Source of the DNA: Pseudomonas lactis
GTDB lineage: Bacteria; Pseudomonadota; Gammaproteobacteria; Pseudomonadales; Pseudomonadaceae
DNA length: 64,000 nt
Direction of reading: 5' to 3'
Assembly: GCF_001439845.1 (NCBI RefSeq)
Contig: NZ_JYLO01000001.1
Coordinates: 310,001 to 374,000 of the forward strand
Part shown: positions 48,474-60,632 of the stretch, in pieces
Position numbering within the stretch: the first letter of the stretch is position 1
Layout of the letters: every line of letters begins with the position of its first letter
Notes under the pieces: model-generated
The model's database searches: none
Told to the model about the DNA's origin: nothing
What the model saw: the letters and a program-made list of their open reading frames with translations, nothing else
Made by a program: the position numbers and the translations under genes

Positions 48474-48502
48474 TTGTGAGCGTCTGTGTCGGTGTGTACA
48501 AT
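48474..48502 (+). promoter_or_regulatory. Promoter of gltBD with upstream operator-like repeat
   Basis: TTGTGA (48474-48479), a 17-base spacer and TACAAT (48497-48502) form a good sigma-70 promoter about 110 bases before gltB. GCGAC-ATTTC-GTCGC (48454-48468) just upstream is a small inverted repeat that could be an operator. A hairpin TGCCTC-GGTAAAA-GAGGCA (48576-48594) sits directly before the ribosome-binding site. Confidence 0.6.
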
Positions 48503-48613
48503 GACCTCCCTTTTGCCCCCGCTAAGCCGGCGTACGTTCGGCGTGGAAGGTAACCGGTTGAATTGAAAAGAAATTTGCCTCGGTAAAAGAGGCAGCCTGG
48601 TGAGAAAGTGTCT

Positions 48614-51600
48614 ATGAAAGCAGGTCTGTACCAACCCGATGAATTCAAGGATAACTGCGGTTTCGGCCTGATAGCCCACATGCAGGGCGAGCCCAGTCAT
48701 ACCCTTTTGCAAACGGCCATCGAGGCCCTGACCTGCATGACCCACCGCGGTGGGATCAACGCCGACGGCAAGACCGGTGACGGCTGTGGCTTGCTGATTC
48801 AAAAGCCCGACCAGTTCCTGCGCGCTGTCGCTAAAGAGCAATTTGCGGTTGAACTGCCCAAGCAGTACGCCGTGGGTATGGTGTTTTTCAACCAGGACCC
48901 GGTAAAAGCCGAAGCCGCTCGCGAGAACATGAACCGCGAGATCGCCGCCGCCGGCCTGCAGATCGTCGGCTGGCGCAAAGTGCCCATCGACACCAGCGTG
49001 CTCGGCCGCCTGGCCCTGGAGCGCCTGCCGCAGATCGAACAAGTGTTCATCGCAGGCGATGGCCTGAGCGACCAGGACATGGCGATCAAGCTGTTCACGT
49101 CCCGTCGTCGTTCGTCGGTGCTCAACGCCGCCGACACCGACCACTACATCTGCAGCTTTTCCCACAAGACCATCATTTATAAAGGCCTGATGATGCCGGC
49201 GGACCTCACCGCCTTCTATCCAGACCTGAGCGATGAGCGCCTGCAAACCGCGATCTGCGTGTTCCACCAGCGCTTCTCCACCAACACCTTGCCGAAATGG
49301 CCGCTGGCCCAGCCATTCCGCTTCCTCGCCCACAACGGCGAGATCAATACCATCACCGGCAACCGCAACTGGGCCCAGGCCCGGCGCACCAAGTTCGCCA
49401 ACGACTTGATGGACCTCGAAGAGCTCGGCCCGCTGGTCAACCGCGTGGGTTCCGACTCCTCCAGCATGGACAACATGCTTGAGCTGATGGTTACCGGCGG
49501 CATCGACCTGTTCCGTGGCGTGCGCATGATCATTCCGCCTGCGTGGCAGAACGTCGAGACTATGGACCCGGACCTGCGTGCGTTCTACGAGTACAACTCG
49601 ATGCACATGGAGCCGTGGGACGGCCCGGCCGGCGTGGTCATGACCGACGGCCGCTATGCGGTGTGCCTGCTCGACCGTAACGGCCTGCGCCCGGCGCGTT
49701 GGGTGACCACCACCAACGGTTTCATCACCCTCGCCTCGGAAATCGGCGTGTGGGACTACAAGCCGGAAGACGTGATCGCCAAAGGCCGTGTCGGCCCTGG
49801 CCAGATCCTGGCCGTGGACACCGAAACCGGGCAGATCCTCGACACCGACGCCATCGACAACCGTTTGAAGTCGCGTCACCCGTACAAGCAATGGCTGCGC
49901 AAGAACGCCCTGCGCATCCAGGCGACCATGGAAGACAACGACCACGGTTCGGCTTTCTATGACGTCGACCAGCTCAAGCAATACATGAAGATGTACCAGG
50001 TCACGTTCGAGGAGCGCGACCAGGTGCTGCGCCCCCTCGGTGAGCAAGGCTACGAAGCCGTCGGCTCCATGGGCGACGACACGCCAATGGCCGTGCTGTC
50101 CCAGCGCGTGCGCACGCCGTACGACTATTTCCGCCAGCAGTTCGCCCAGGTGACCAACCCACCGATCGACCCGCTGCGTGAAGCCATCGTGATGTCCCTG
50201 GAAGTGTGCCTCGGCGCCGAGCGCAACATCTTCCAGGAATCGCCTGAGCATGCCTCCCGCGTGATCCTCAGCTCGCCGGTCATTTCCCCGGCCAAGTGGC
50301 GTTCGCTGATGACCCTGGAGCGTCCAGGCTTCGACCGCCAGATCATCGACCTGAACTACGACGAGAGCCTGGGCCTTGAAGCCGCGGTGCGTAACGTTGC
50401 TGACCAGGCTGAAGAAGCTGTGCGTGCCGGTCGTACCCAGATCGTACTCACCGACCGCCACATCGCGCCGGGCAAGTTGCCGATCCATGCGTCCCTGGCG
50501 ACCGGTGCGGTGCACCACCGCCTGACCGAAAAAGGCCTGCGCTGCGACTCCAACATCCTCGTGGAAACCGCCACCGCCCGCGACCCGCATCACTTTGCGG
50601 TGCTGATCGGTTTCGGCGCTTCGGCGGTGTATCCGTTCCTGGCGTACGAAGTGTTGGGTGACCTGATCCGTACCGGTGAAGTGCTGGGCGACCTCTACGA
50701 GGTGTTCAAGAACTACCGCAAGGGCATCACCAAGGGCCTGCTGAAGATCCTGTCGAAGATGGGCATCTCCACCGTCACCTCGTACCGCGGCGCGCAGTTG
50801 TTCGAAGCCATCGGCTTGTCCGAAGAAGTCTGCGAGCTGAGTTTCCGTGGCGTGCCGAGCCGCATCAAGGGCGCGCGTTTCGTCGACATCGAAGCCGAAC
50901 AGAAAGCCCTGGCCGCCGAAGCCTGGAGCGCGCGCAAGCCAATTCAGCAAGGTGGCCTGCTCAAGTTCGTGCACGGTGGTGAATACCACGCCTACAACCC
51001 GGACGTGGTCAACACCCTGCAAGCCGCTGTGCAGCAGGGCGACTACGCCAAGTTCAAGGAATACACGAGCCTGGTGGATAACCGCCCGGTGTCGATGATC
51101 CGCGACCTGTTCAAGGTGAAGACCCTGGACACGCCGATGGACATCAGCCAGGTCGAGCCGCTGGAGTCGATCCTCAAGCGCTTTGACTCCGCTGGTATTT
51201 CCCTGGGTGCCTTGTCGCCGGAAGCTCACGAAGCCCTCGCCGAAGCCATGAACCGCCTGGGGGCGCGTTCCAACTCCGGCGAAGGCGGTGAAGACCCGGC
51301 GCGCTACGGCACGCTCAAAAGCTCGAAGATCAAGCAGGTGGCCACCGGCCGTTTCGGCGTGACCCCGGAATACCTGGTGAATGCCGAGGTGCTGCAGATC
51401 AAGGTGGCCCAAGGCGCCAAGCCGGGTGAGGGTGGTCAACTGCCAGGCGGCAAGGTCAACGGCCTGATCGCCAAGCTGCGTTACGCCGTACCGGGCGTGA
51501 CCCTTATTTCGCCACCGCCGCACCACGACATCTACTCGATTGAAGACTTGTCGCAGCTGATCTTCGACCTCAAACAAGTCAACCCCCAGGCCCTGGTCTC

Positions 51601-53059
51601 GGTGAAACTGGTGGCAGAAGCCGGCGTCGGCACCATTGCCGCCGGTGTGGCCAAGGCCTATGCCGACCTGATCACCATCTCCGGCTACGATGGCGGCACC
51701 GGCGCTTCGCCGCTGACCTCGATCAAGTACGCTGGCGCACCCTGGGAACTCGGCCTGGCCGAAACCCACCAGACCCTGCGCGGCAACGATCTGCGCGGCA
51801 AGGTGCGAGTACAGACCGACGGCGGCCTGAAAACCGGCCTCGATGTGATCAAGGCCGCGATCCTCGGCGCCGAAAGCTTCGGCTTCGGCACTGCGCCCAT
51901 GATCGCCCTGGGCTGCAAATACCTGCGTATCTGCCACCTGAACAACTGCGCTACCGGCGTAGCGACTCAGAACGAAAAACTGCGCAAGGATCACTACATC
52001 GGCACCGTCGACATGGTGGTGAATTTCTTCACCTACGTCGCCGAAGAAACCCGTGAGTGGCTGGCCAAGCTGGGCGTACGTTCGCTGGAAGAGCTGATCG
52101 GTCGCACTGACCTGTTGGACATCCTCGAAGGCCAGACCGCCAAGCAACAACATCTGGACCTCACGCCGCTGTTGGGCAGCGATCACATCCCGGCAGACAA
52201 GCCACAATTCTGCCAGGTGGACCGCAACCCACCGTTCGACAAAGGCCTGCTGGCCGAGAAAATGGTCGAAATGGCCGGCTCCTCGATCAACGACGCCAGC
52301 GGTGGCGAATTCGCGCTGGATATCTGCAACTGCGACCGTTCCATCGGCGCACGCATCTCCGGCGAAATCGCGCGCAAGCACGGCAACCAGGGCATGGCGA
52401 AAGCGCCGATTACCTTCCGCTTCAAGGGCACTGCGGGCCAGAGCTTCGGCGTGTGGAACGCCGGCGGCCTGCACATGTACCTGGAAGGCGACGCCAACGA
52501 CTACGTGGGCAAGGGCATGACTGGCGGCAAACTGGTCATCGTTCCGCCGGCTGGCAGCGTGTACAAGACCCAGGACAGTGCCATCATCGGCAACACCTGC
52601 CTGTACGGCGCCACCGGTGGCAAGCTGTTTGCCGCAGGTACTGCTGGCGAGCGTTTCGCTGTGCGTAACTCCGGTGCCCACACCGTGGTGGAAGGCACTG
52701 GCGATCACTGCTGCGAGTACATGACCGGAGGCTTTGTCGCGGTACTGGGCAAGACCGGTTACAACTTCGGTTCGGGCATGACCGGCGGTTTCGCCTACGT
52801 GCTCGACCAGGACAACACCTTCGTCGACAAGGTCAACCACGAGTTGGTCGAGATCCAGCGCATCAGCGGCGAAGCCATGGAATCCTACCGGAACCACTTG
52901 CAGCACGTGCTGGACGAGTACGTCGAGGAAACCGGCAGCGAATGGGGTCGTAACCTCGCTGAAAACCTCGATGATTACCTGCGTCGTTTCTGGCTGGTCA
53001 AGCCCAAGGCGGCCAACCTGAAATCGTTGCTTTCCAGCATCCGTGCCAACCCGCAGTGA
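48614..53059 (+). CDS. gltB: Glutamate synthase large subunit
   Basis: A 1481-residue amidotransferase that, with GltD, converts glutamine and 2-oxoglutarate to two glutamates using NADPH. The N-terminal nucleophile is expected at Cys15 (NCGFGLIAH) after propeptide removal. The FMN-binding synthase domain contains the 3Fe-4S cysteines in [15 protein letters not shown] and the C-terminal beta-helix domain (GXXGG repeats such as [20 protein letters not shown]) is complete. The ATG at 48614 with GGTGAG nine bases upstream is preferred over a GTG two codons earlier. gltD follows after 32 bases. Confidence 0.97.
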   Translation: MKAGLYQPDEFKDNCGFGLIAHMQGEPSHTLLQTAIEALTCMTHRGGINADGKTGDGCGLLIQKPDQFLRAVAKEQFAVELPKQYAVGMVFFNQDPVKAEAARENMNREIAAAGLQIVGWRKVPIDTSVLGRLALERLPQIEQVFIAGDGLSDQDMAIKLFTSRRRSSVLNAADTDHYICSFSHKTIIYKGLMMPADLTAFYPDLSDERLQTAICVFHQRFSTNTLPKWPLAQPFRFLAHNGEINTITGNRNWAQARRTKFANDLMDLEELGPLVNRVGSDSSSMDNMLELMVTGGIDLFRGVRMIIPPAWQNVETMDPDLRAFYEYNSMHMEPWDGPAGVVMTDGRYAVCLLDRNGLRPARWVTTTNGFITLASEIGVWDYKPEDVIAKGRVGPGQILAVDTETGQILDTDAIDNRLKSRHPYKQWLRKNALRIQATMEDNDHGSAFYDVDQLKQYMKMYQVTFEERDQVLRPLGEQGYEAVGSMGDDTPMAVLSQRVRTPYDYFRQQFAQVTNPPIDPLREAIVMSLEVCLGAERNIFQESPEHASRVILSSPVISPAKWRSLMTLERPGFDRQIIDLNYDESLGLEAAVRNVADQAEEAVRAGRTQIVLTDRHIAPGKLPIHASLATGAVHHRLTEKGLRCDSNILVETATARDPHHFAVLIGFGASAVYPFLAYEVLGDLIRTGEVLGDLYEVFKNYRKGITKGLLKILSKMGISTVTSYRGAQLFEAIGLSEEVCELSFRGVPSRIKGARFVDIEAEQKALAAEAWSARKPIQQGGLLKFVHGGEYHAYNPDVVNTLQAAVQQGDYAKFKEYTSLVDNRPVSMIRDLFKVKTLDTPMDISQVEPLESILKRFDSAGISLGALSPEAHEALAEAMNRLGARSNSGEGGEDPARYGTLKSSKIKQVATGRFGVTPEYLVNAEVLQIKVAQGAKPGEGGQLPGGKVNGLIAKLRYAVPGVTLISPPPHHDIYSIEDLSQLIFDLKQVNPQALVSVKLVAEAGVGTIAAGVAKAYADLITISGYDGGTGASPLTSIKYAGAPWELGLAETHQTLRGNDLRGKVRVQTDGGLKTGLDVIKAAILGAESFGFGTAPMIALGCKYLRICHLNNCATGVATQNEKLRKDHYIGTVDMVVNFFTYVAEETREWLAKLGVRSLEELIGRTDLLDILEGQTAKQQHLDLTPLLGSDHIPADKPQFCQVDRNPPFDKGLLAEKMVEMAGSSINDASGGEFALDICNCDRSIGARISGEIARKHGNQGMAKAPITFRFKGTAGQSFGVWNAGGLHMYLEGDANDYVGKGMTGGKLVIVPPAGSVYKTQDSAIIGNTCLYGATGGKLFAAGTAGERFAVRNSGAHTVVEGTGDHCCEYMTGGFVAVLGKTGYNFGSGMTGGFAYVLDQDNTFVDKVNHELVEIQRISGEAMESYRNHLQHVLDEYVEETGSEWGRNLAENLDDYLRRFWLVKPKAANLKSLLSSIRANPQ

Positions 53060-53082
53060 TATGCGCCTGAACAGTTTGATGA

Positions 53083-54510
<1,428 letters not shown>

Positions 54511-54511
54511 T

Positions 54512-54620
54512 GATCGTTCCCACGCTCCGCGTGGGAATGCCGCCAGGGACGCTCCGCGTCCCGAACAGCATGACGCGGAGCGTCACAGGAGGCGTTACCA
54601 CGCGGAGCGTGGGAACGATC
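54512..54620. repeat. Inverted repeat, REP family B
   Basis: GATCGTTCCCACGCTCCGCG starts two bases after the gltD stop; the inverted copy ends at 54620. The inner part has the complementary GGACGCTCCGCGTCC and GACGCGGAGCGTCAC segments. Confidence 0.85.
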
Positions 54621-54658
54621 CTGCGGCGGCATTGCCGCGACAAATTGACCCGATAGAC

Positions 54659-54690
54659 AAAAGGCACGGTGCATTCCGTGCCTTTTGCGT
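54659..54690 (+). terminator. Terminator upstream of hemE
   Basis: AAAAGGCACGG (54659-54669) pairs perfectly with CCGTGCCTTTT (54676-54686). It isolates hemE from the gltBD transcript. Confidence 0.8.
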
Positions 54691-54733
54691 CGCGCTCTGA
54701 GAAAATGCCCGCACTTTTTTTGCGGATGCCGAC

Positions 54734-55801
54734 ATGACTGCCCTCAAGAACGACCGTTTCCTTCGTGCCCTGCTCAAGCAACCCGTAGACGTCACCCCGG
54801 TGTGGATGATGCGTCAAGCTGGTCGCTACCTGCCGGAATACCGCGCCAGTCGCGCCAATGCGGGCGATTTCATGAGCCTGTGCATGAACCCGGAGTTCGC
54901 CTGCGAAGTCACGATGCAGCCGCTGGACCGCTACCCACAACTGGATGCGGCCATCCTCTTCTCCGATATCCTCACCATCCCCGACGCCATGGGCCAAGGC
55001 CTGTACTTCGAAACCGGCGAAGGCCCGCGCTTCAAGAAAGTCGTCAGCACCCTGGCCGATATCGAAGCCCTGCCGATCCCTGATCCACACAAAGACCTGG
55101 GCTACGTGATGGACGCTGTCAGCACCATCCGCCGCGAGCTCAACGGCCGCGTGCCGCTGATCGGCTTTTCTGGCAGCCCATGGACCCTGGCCACCTACAT
55201 GGTCGAAGGCGGCTCGTCGAAAGACTTCCGCAAGACCAAGGCCATGCTCTACGACAACCCGCAAGCCATGCACCTGTTGCTGGACAAGCTGGCGCAGTCG
55301 GTCACCTCCTACCTCAACGGCCAGATCATGGCGGGCGCCCAAGCGGTACAGATTTTCGACACCTGGGGCGGCAACCTGTCGGCGGCGGCGTACCAGGAAT
55401 TCTCCCTGGCCTACATGCGCAAGATCGTCAGCGGCCTGATCCGTGAACACGAAGGCCGCAAGGTGCCGGTGATCATGTTCACCAAGGGCGGCGGCCTGTG
55501 GCTGGAAAGCATCGCCGACGCGGGCGCCGATGCACTGGGCCTGGACTGGACCTGTGACCTCGGCGAAGCGCGCCGTCGCGTCGGCAACCAGGTGGCCCTG
55601 CAAGGCAACATGGACCCGACCGTGCTGTACGCCAAGCCAGAAGCGATCCGCGCCGAAGTAGGGCGCATCCTGGCTAGCTACGGCAAAGGCAGTGGCCACG
55701 TGTTCAACCTTGGCCATGGCATCACCCCGGAAGTGAACCCGGAGCACGCGGGTGCGTTCTTGCGCGCAGTGCACGAACTGTCGGCGCAGTACCACGAGTA
55801 A
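54734..55801 (+). CDS. hemE: Uroporphyrinogen decarboxylase
   Basis: A 355-residue cofactor-free enzyme of haem synthesis that decarboxylates uroporphyrinogen III to coproporphyrinogen III. Family signatures [13 protein letters not shown] (near residue 30) and [16 protein letters not shown] (near 145) are both present, along with [14 protein letters not shown] at the C-terminus. It is monocistronic, set off by a terminator and a downstream REPIN. Confidence 0.97.
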   Translation: MTALKNDRFLRALLKQPVDVTPVWMMRQAGRYLPEYRASRANAGDFMSLCMNPEFACEVTMQPLDRYPQLDAAILFSDILTIPDAMGQGLYFETGEGPRFKKVVSTLADIEALPIPDPHKDLGYVMDAVSTIRRELNGRVPLIGFSGSPWTLATYMVEGGSSKDFRKTKAMLYDNPQAMHLLLDKLAQSVTSYLNGQIMAGAQAVQIFDTWGGNLSAAAYQEFSLAYMRKIVSGLIREHEGRKVPVIMFTKGGGLWLESIADAGADALGLDWTCDLGEARRRVGNQVALQGNMDPTVLYAKPEAIRAEVGRILASYGKGSGHVFNLGHGITPEVNPEHAGAFLRAVHELSAQYHE

Positions 55802-55815
55802 AACGCAAAACAAAC

Positions 55816-55888
55816 TGTGGGAGCTGGCTTGCCTGCGATGGCGGCGGCGAATTCAACACCGCCATCGCAGGCAAGCCAGCTCCCACAT
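55816..55888. repeat. REPIN, family A, near-perfect short-loop form
   Basis: TGTGGGAGCTGGCTTGCCTG and its inverted copy, extended by ATGGCGG and CCGCCAT, with only about 13 bases of loop. It separates convergent hemE and the MFS transporter gene and probably acts in termination. Confidence 0.85.
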
Positions 55889-55901
55889 AAAGCCAATCGC
55901 G

Positions 55902-57176
55902 TCAGGTCTGCATATTCCCCAGTGGCGGCAACTTCGCCAGCTTCAACGCCACCAGCAACGCACCGATCAGTAGCGCGATAATGAATCCGCCAATCCCGTT
56001 CCACCCGGCAAAATGCCAGAAGAACCCTCCCGCCGTCCCGGCAATGCTCGACCCCACGTAGTAGCAGAACAAGTAGAGCGACGACGCCTGCCCCTTGGCT
56101 TTCACCGCACGGCGGCCGATCCAGCTGCTGGCGACCGAGTGGGCGCCGAAAAAGCCGAAGGTGAAGATCAGCATGCCCGGCACCACCAACCACAGCGGGG
56201 TGAACAGTGTCAGCGCCATGCCGGCGAGCATCAGCACGATGGTGCCCCACAGCACTCGGCGGCGGCCGAGGCGGTCGGCCAGGGAGCCGATCTTGGCCGA
56301 GCTGTAGATGCCCGACAGGTACACCACTGATAACAGGCCAACCACCGCCTGGCTCAGCTCATAGGGTGAGGCCAGCAGGCGATAGCCGATGTAGTTGAAC
56401 ATCGTCACGAAGGCGCCCATCAGCAGGAAGGCTTCAAGGAACAGCCACGGCAGGCCGGCGTCCTTGAAGTGCATGACGAAGCCGTCCACCAGGCTGCGCG
56501 GCTTGAGGCTGCTGGCGCGGAAGTTGCGCGATTCGGGGAGGATCTTCCAGAACACCGTGGCAGCGATCAACGCCAGGGCGCCGATGATCAGCATTGCGGT
56601 GTGCCAGCTGACAAAATCGATCAACACGCCGATGATCAGGCGCCCGCTCATGCCGCCAATCGCGTTGCCGCCGATGTATAGGCCCATGGCCAGGCCGATG
56701 TGCTGCGGGTGGATCTCTTCGCTGAGGTAGGTCATGGCCACGGCGGCCAGGCCGCTCAAGGACAGGCCCACCAGTGCGCGCATCAACAGGATGCCCTCCC
56801 AGCTCGGCATCAAGCCGCTGGCGATGGTGGCCAGCGCCGCACAGAACAACGCGGCAACCATCACCGGCTTGCGCCCCAGCCTGTCGGATATCGGCCCGGT
56901 GATCAGCAGGCCGCAGGCGAGCATCGCGGTGGCGACGGACAGAATCAGGCTGCTTTGCGCCGCATTGATGGAAAATTCATGGGACAGCGCCGGCATCATC
57001 GGCTGCACGCAATACAACAAGGCAAACGTGGCGAAGCCGCCGGAGAACAGCGCCAGCACCGTGCGCATGAACATCGGCGTGCCTTTTTCGATGTACGCGT
57101 CATTAAGCTGCGCCACCACCTCATCGAGGGCTGAGGGCGGGGTGTGTTGGGCAAGTGGAGCAACAGCAGGATTCAC
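55902..57176 (-). CDS. MFS transporter, YnfM-like
   Basis: A 424-residue inner-membrane exporter with about 12 membrane helices. It shares many segments with E. coli YnfM, such as ALFSGGFATFALLYCVQP, MTYLSEEIHP and SLYLFCYYVGSSIAG. The GTG at 57176 has GAGG upstream. The substrate is unknown; members belong to the arabinose/drug-efflux group. A divergent LysR gene of the YnfL type lies 124 bases away, the same arrangement as ynfL-ynfM. Confidence 0.88.
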   Translation of the reverse strand: MNPAVAPLAQHTPPSALDEVVAQLNDAYIEKGTPMFMRTVLALFSGGFATFALLYCVQPMMPALSHEFSINAAQSSLILSVATAMLACGLLITGPISDRLGRKPVMVAALFCAALATIASGLMPSWEGILLMRALVGLSLSGLAAVAMTYLSEEIHPQHIGLAMGLYIGGNAIGGMSGRLIIGVLIDFVSWHTAMLIIGALALIAATVFWKILPESRNFRASSLKPRSLVDGFVMHFKDAGLPWLFLEAFLLMGAFVTMFNYIGYRLLASPYELSQAVVGLLSVVYLSGIYSSAKIGSLADRLGRRRVLWGTIVLMLAGMALTLFTPLWLVVPGMLIFTFGFFGAHSVASSWIGRRAVKAKGQASSLYLFCYYVGSSIAGTAGGFFWHFAGWNGIGGFIIALLIGALLVALKLAKLPPLGNMQT

Positions 57177-57300
57177 GGGGGACCTCGGGGAGGAAAGTCT
57201 GCCAGGACTGACAATGCAAAAAAGAATATAGCTGGCTAATGATTCTTTCCAATATATTGTTCGACCTGTTTGATAGTTTTTACGACCTAATGAGGCTTGC

Positions 57301-58194
57301 ATGGAATTCCGCCATTTGCGCTACTTCATCGCCGTTGCCGAAGAACTGCACTTCGGCCGCGCCGCGCAGGTGCTGGGCATCTCGCAGCCACCCCTGAGCC
57401 AGCAGATCCAGGCGCTGGAACACGAGCTGGGCGCACGCTTGTTCGAGCGCACCAATCGTCGGGTCGAGCTGAGCGAGGCAGGGCGCTTGTTCTTGCAAGA
57501 GGCACGCTTGGTACTGGCCCAGGTCGACAAGGCGGCAGATGTGGCGCGGCGTGCGCAGTTGGGCGAGCTGGGTGAGTTGAAGATCGGCTTCACCTCGTCT
57601 GCGCCGTTCAACGCGAGCATTCCCCGGGCGATCTTTGCCTTCCGCCAGGCATTCCCGGCGGTGCATCTGAACTTGCAAGAAATGAGTAGCACCCAAGTGG
57701 CCGAGTCGCTGGTGGATGAGTCGATTCAGGTGGGGCTGATGCGGCCTTTGCCCTTGCCCGACTCACTGAGCGTGGTCGAGTTGATGCGCGAACCCTTGGT
57801 AGCGGTACTGAGCGCCGGCCACCCGTTGGCCCAAGGCAGCGAGCGCGGCTTGCACCTGGAGCAATTGGCCGAGGAGCCTTTTGTGTTCTTCCCGCGCAGT
57901 TACGGCAGCGGCTTGTACGCGCAGTTGCTCAACCTGGCCCGCGACGCCGGGTTCAGCCCGCACTTTGCCCAGGAAGCAGGGGAAGCAATGACCATCATCG
58001 GCCTGGTGGCGGCGGGGTTGGGGGTGTCGGTGTTGCCGGCGTCTTACCAGCGCATCCGCATTGACGGCGTGGTCTATCGCACCTTGCTCGACCCGCAGGC
58101 GGTGACGGCGGTGTGGCTGGTGCAGCGTAAGGGCGCGCAAACGCCGATGGCGAAAGGGTTTGTGGAGTTGTTGACGCGTAAGGCCGCTCAATAA
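57301..58194 (+). CDS. LysR-family transcriptional regulator
   Basis: A 297-residue regulator. The winged helix-turn-helix at residues 1-60 includes FRHLRYFIAVAEELHFGRAA and ISQPPLSQQIQALE, and the remainder is a type 2 periplasmic-fold ligand-binding domain. It is divergent from the MFS gene and very probably controls it. The 124-base intergenic region contains a perfect CAATATATTG palindrome (57250-57259) suitable as a binding half of a LysR operator. Confidence 0.9.
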   Translation: MEFRHLRYFIAVAEELHFGRAAQVLGISQPPLSQQIQALEHELGARLFERTNRRVELSEAGRLFLQEARLVLAQVDKAADVARRAQLGELGELKIGFTSSAPFNASIPRAIFAFRQAFPAVHLNLQEMSSTQVAESLVDESIQVGLMRPLPLPDSLSVVELMREPLVAVLSAGHPLAQGSERGLHLEQLAEEPFVFFPRSYGSGLYAQLLNLARDAGFSPHFAQEAGEAMTIIGLVAAGLGVSVLPASYQRIRIDGVVYRTLLDPQAVTAVWLVQRKGAQTPMAKGFVELLTRKAAQ

Positions 58195-58228
58195 CCTGTG
58201 GCGAGGGAGCAAGCTCCCTCGCCACAGG
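58195..58228. repeat. Single palindromic repeat, family C
   Basis: CCTGTGGCGAGGGAG and CTCCCTCGCCACAGG form a perfect 15-bp stem with a CAAG loop. It differs from the other two repeat families in the window, lies between two convergent genes and may double as a terminator. Confidence 0.75.
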
Positions 58229-58231
58229 GGG

Positions 58232-58651
58232 TCAGTTTTGGGGCGAAGTATTTGCTTCATTCACGCTGTAAGTACGCAGCCCCGCCAGAATATCCCGATC
58301 CAGCATGCTCACCCAACGGTTGTAGTTGCGATGGATCTTGCCGTCCTTGTAGCCCAGGTCGCGGCTGTCGCGGTAGGTGATGGCGTAGCTGTTGCGGGTG
58401 TAGCGGATGTCGATGGCGGCGTAGAACTGGCCGCGCACGGTGATCTCGGCCTGCACCAGTTGTGGGCTCAGGCGTTGTACCGTCCACTCGCGTTTTTGCA
58501 GAGCGGCGACGATCACTTGCTTCATTTTTTCTTCGCTGACCTGGCTTGTGGCCGGTAACTCGTGCTGGGTGTTGAGCACCGGTTTGCTGGTGCAGCCAGC
58601 CGTGGTCAGCAGGGCCAGGGTGATCAGGGTAGCGCGTAGCAGGGAAGACAT
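58232..58651 (-). CDS. Small lipoprotein of unknown function
   Basis: A 139-residue protein with a lipoprotein signal peptide (residues 1-18, lipobox TAGC with Cys19). The mature part is predicted as alpha/beta with EEKMKQVIVAALQKREWTVQ and a Tyr/Arg-rich strand region (DIRYTRNSYAITYRDS). I recognise no named family. It is the last gene on the minus strand after the polyene genes, 26 bases beyond the ketosynthase, and may be part of that operon. Confidence 0.75.
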   Translation of the reverse strand: MSSLLRATLITLALLTTAGCTSKPVLNTQHELPATSQVSEEKMKQVIVAALQKREWTVQRLSPQLVQAEITVRGQFYAAIDIRYTRNSYAITYRDSRDLGYKDGKIHRNYNRWVSMLDRDILAGLRTYSVNEANTSPQN

Positions 58652-58677
58652 TCCGTTTTCTCCAGTCGATTAAAAAG

Positions 58678-59904
58678 TCAGGCCCAGCGGCGGAAGATCA
58701 ACGAGGTGTTGACGCCGCCGAAGGCAAAGTTGTTGTTCATCACGTAGTCGTTGTGCATCTGGCGAAAGCCACCTTGCAGGTAGTCCAGCTCGCCGCATTG
58801 CGGGTCGACCGCGTCCAGGTTGAAGGTGTGCACGTACTGGTCGCGGTTCATCATCTCGATGCTGAACCACGACTCCAACGCCCCGCACGCACCCAGGGTG
58901 TGCCCCAGGAAACTTTTCTGCGAACTGATCGGCATGCGGCTGCCAAACAGGCTGCTGGTGGCCAGGGTTTCGGCGATGTCGCCCTGATCGGTGGCCGTGC
59001 CGTGGCCGTTCACGTAGCCGATGGCGGACGGTTCAAGACCTGCGTCTTCCAGGGCCAGCTCCATGGCGCGGCGCATGGTTTTCTGTTCCGGGCGGGTGGT
59101 GTGCTGGCCGTCGGCGTTGCTGCCGAAGCCGACCAGCTCCGCATGAATATGCGCGCCTCGCGCGAGTGCGTGCTCCAACTCTTCGAGCACCAACATGCCG
59201 CCACCTTCACCGATCACCAGGCCGTCGCGGCCGCTGTCGTAGGGGCGCGGGCTGGTTTGCGGCGCATCGTTTTTCAGGCTGGTGGCGTACAACGCATCGA
59301 ACACCATGGCTTCGGTGGGGCACAGTTCTTCCGCGCCGCCTGCGAGCATCAACGGCAGACGCCCGAACTTGATCGCCTCATAGGCGTAGCCAATGCCCTG
59401 GCTGCCGCTGGTGCAGGCGCTGGAGGTAGGAATCAGCCGGCCCGTGAGGCCAAAGAAGATGCTGATATTTGCCGCCGTGGTGTGCGGCATCATGCGCACA
59501 TAGGAGTTGGCATTGAGCCCCTCGGCCACCGAGTTGAGCAGCATATTACCGAACGCCTTGATCTCATCGGTGCTGCCGGTGGACGAACCACAGGCCACGC
59601 CCATGCGCCCGTCCTTGATCGACTCGTCACCGAGCAAGCCGGCGTCCTGCAAGGCCTGCTCTGCTGCCCACACCGCCAGGCGCGAGACGCGGCCCATGCT
59701 GCGCAGCTGCTTGCGCGTCCAGTGCGCGGGCACGACGAAATCGTCGATAGGGCCGGCCAGACGCGTGTTCAACTCGGTGAAACGGTCCCACTCATCCATG
59801 CGCCGGATGCCGCTGCGGTTGGCGCGAAAGTTCGCGGCGATGGTGTCCCAGTCGCTGCCCAGGGAGGTCACGCCGGCCATGCCGGTGACGACAACGCGCT
59901 TCAT
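58678..59904 (-). CDS. Beta-ketoacyl-ACP synthase (ApeR-like)
   Basis: A 408-residue FabF-type condensing enzyme. Nucleophile Cys164 in SSACTSGSQG, and the two catalytic histidines in NGHGTATDQGD and LGHTLGACG are present. Order KS-dehydratase-reductase-KS (this gene last) matches apeO-P-Q-R of the E. coli aryl-polyene cluster. The ATG at 59904 overlaps the reductase stop by one base. Confidence 0.88.
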   Translation of the reverse strand: MKRVVVTGMAGVTSLGSDWDTIAANFRANRSGIRRMDEWDRFTELNTRLAGPIDDFVVPAHWTRKQLRSMGRVSRLAVWAAEQALQDAGLLGDESIKDGRMGVACGSSTGSTDEIKAFGNMLLNSVAEGLNANSYVRMMPHTTAANISIFFGLTGRLIPTSSACTSGSQGIGYAYEAIKFGRLPLMLAGGAEELCPTEAMVFDALYATSLKNDAPQTSPRPYDSGRDGLVIGEGGGMLVLEELEHALARGAHIHAELVGFGSNADGQHTTRPEQKTMRRAMELALEDAGLEPSAIGYVNGHGTATDQGDIAETLATSSLFGSRMPISSQKSFLGHTLGACGALESWFSIEMMNRDQYVHTFNLDAVDPQCGELDYLQGGFRQMHNDYVMNNNFAFGGVNTSLIFRRWA

Positions 59905-60632
59905 CAGCACAGGCCCCCGTTCACGGCCAGCACCTGGCGCGTGATATAGCTGGCTTCGGCGGACATCAGGAAATTCACTGCGCCAGCGACTTCTTCCGGC
60001 GTGCCCATGCGTTGGGCCGGGATCATTTTCATCAGTTCTTCTACCGGTACGTTTTCATCCAGCATCGCGGTGTCGATCAGGCCCGGCGCCACGCAGTTGA
60101 CGGTGATCTTGCGCTTGCCCAATTCGATGGCCAGCGCCTTGGCTGCGCCGATCAAGCCGGCTTTGGAGGCGCTGTAGTTGACCTGGCCGCGGTTGCCGAT
60201 CAAGCCGGACACCGAGGTGATGCACACGATACGCCCGGCGGCGCGGCGCCGGATCATCGGCATCATCACCGGGTGCAGCACGTTGTAGAAACCATCCAGG
60301 TTGGTGCGCATCACCACATCCCAATCGTCTTCCGACAGGGCAGGAAAGGCGCCGTCGCGGGTCAGGCCGGCATTGAGCACCACACCGTAATAGGCGCCAT
60401 GCTGCTCCACATCGGCCTCAAGGATCTCGTTGCACGCAGCGCGATCCGCCACGTCGAACTGCAGCACCCGTGCCTTGCGCCCCAGGGCTTGGACCTCGAG
60501 CTGTACCGCGTCGGCTTCGGCACGGCCGCTGCGGCAATGCAGCACGATGTCATGGCCGGCCTGGGCCAGGCGCAGGGCAATGGCGCGGCCGATGCCACGG
60601 CTGGAGCCGGTGACCAGTACGGATTCAGTCAT
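59904..60632 (-). CDS. 3-oxoacyl-ACP reductase (ApeQ-like, FabG family)
   Basis: A 242-residue short-chain dehydrogenase. Cofactor loop TGSSRGIG is at residues 8-15, NAG at 88-90, and the catalytic Ser140, Tyr153 and Lys157 (YSASK) are present. It would reduce the keto group during polyene chain extension. It overlaps the dehydratase gene by four bases. Confidence 0.9.
   Translation of the reverse strand: MTESVLVTGSSRGIGRAIALRLAQAGHDIVLHCRSGRAEADAVQLEVQALGRKARVLQFDVADRAACNEILEADVEQHGAYYGVVLNAGLTRDGAFPALSEDDWDVVMRTNLDGFYNVLHPVMMPMIRRRAAGRIVCITSVSGLIGNRGQVNYSASKAGLIGAAKALAIELGKRKITVNCVAPGLIDTAMLDENVPVEELMKMIPAQRMGTPEEVAGAVNFLMSAEASYITRQVLAVNGGLC

Noticed and set aside
48359..52906. Very long open frame opposite gltB (about 1500 codons)
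   Set aside because: gltB is a complete, motif-rich enzyme; the antisense frame shows no recognisable family or ribosome-binding site.
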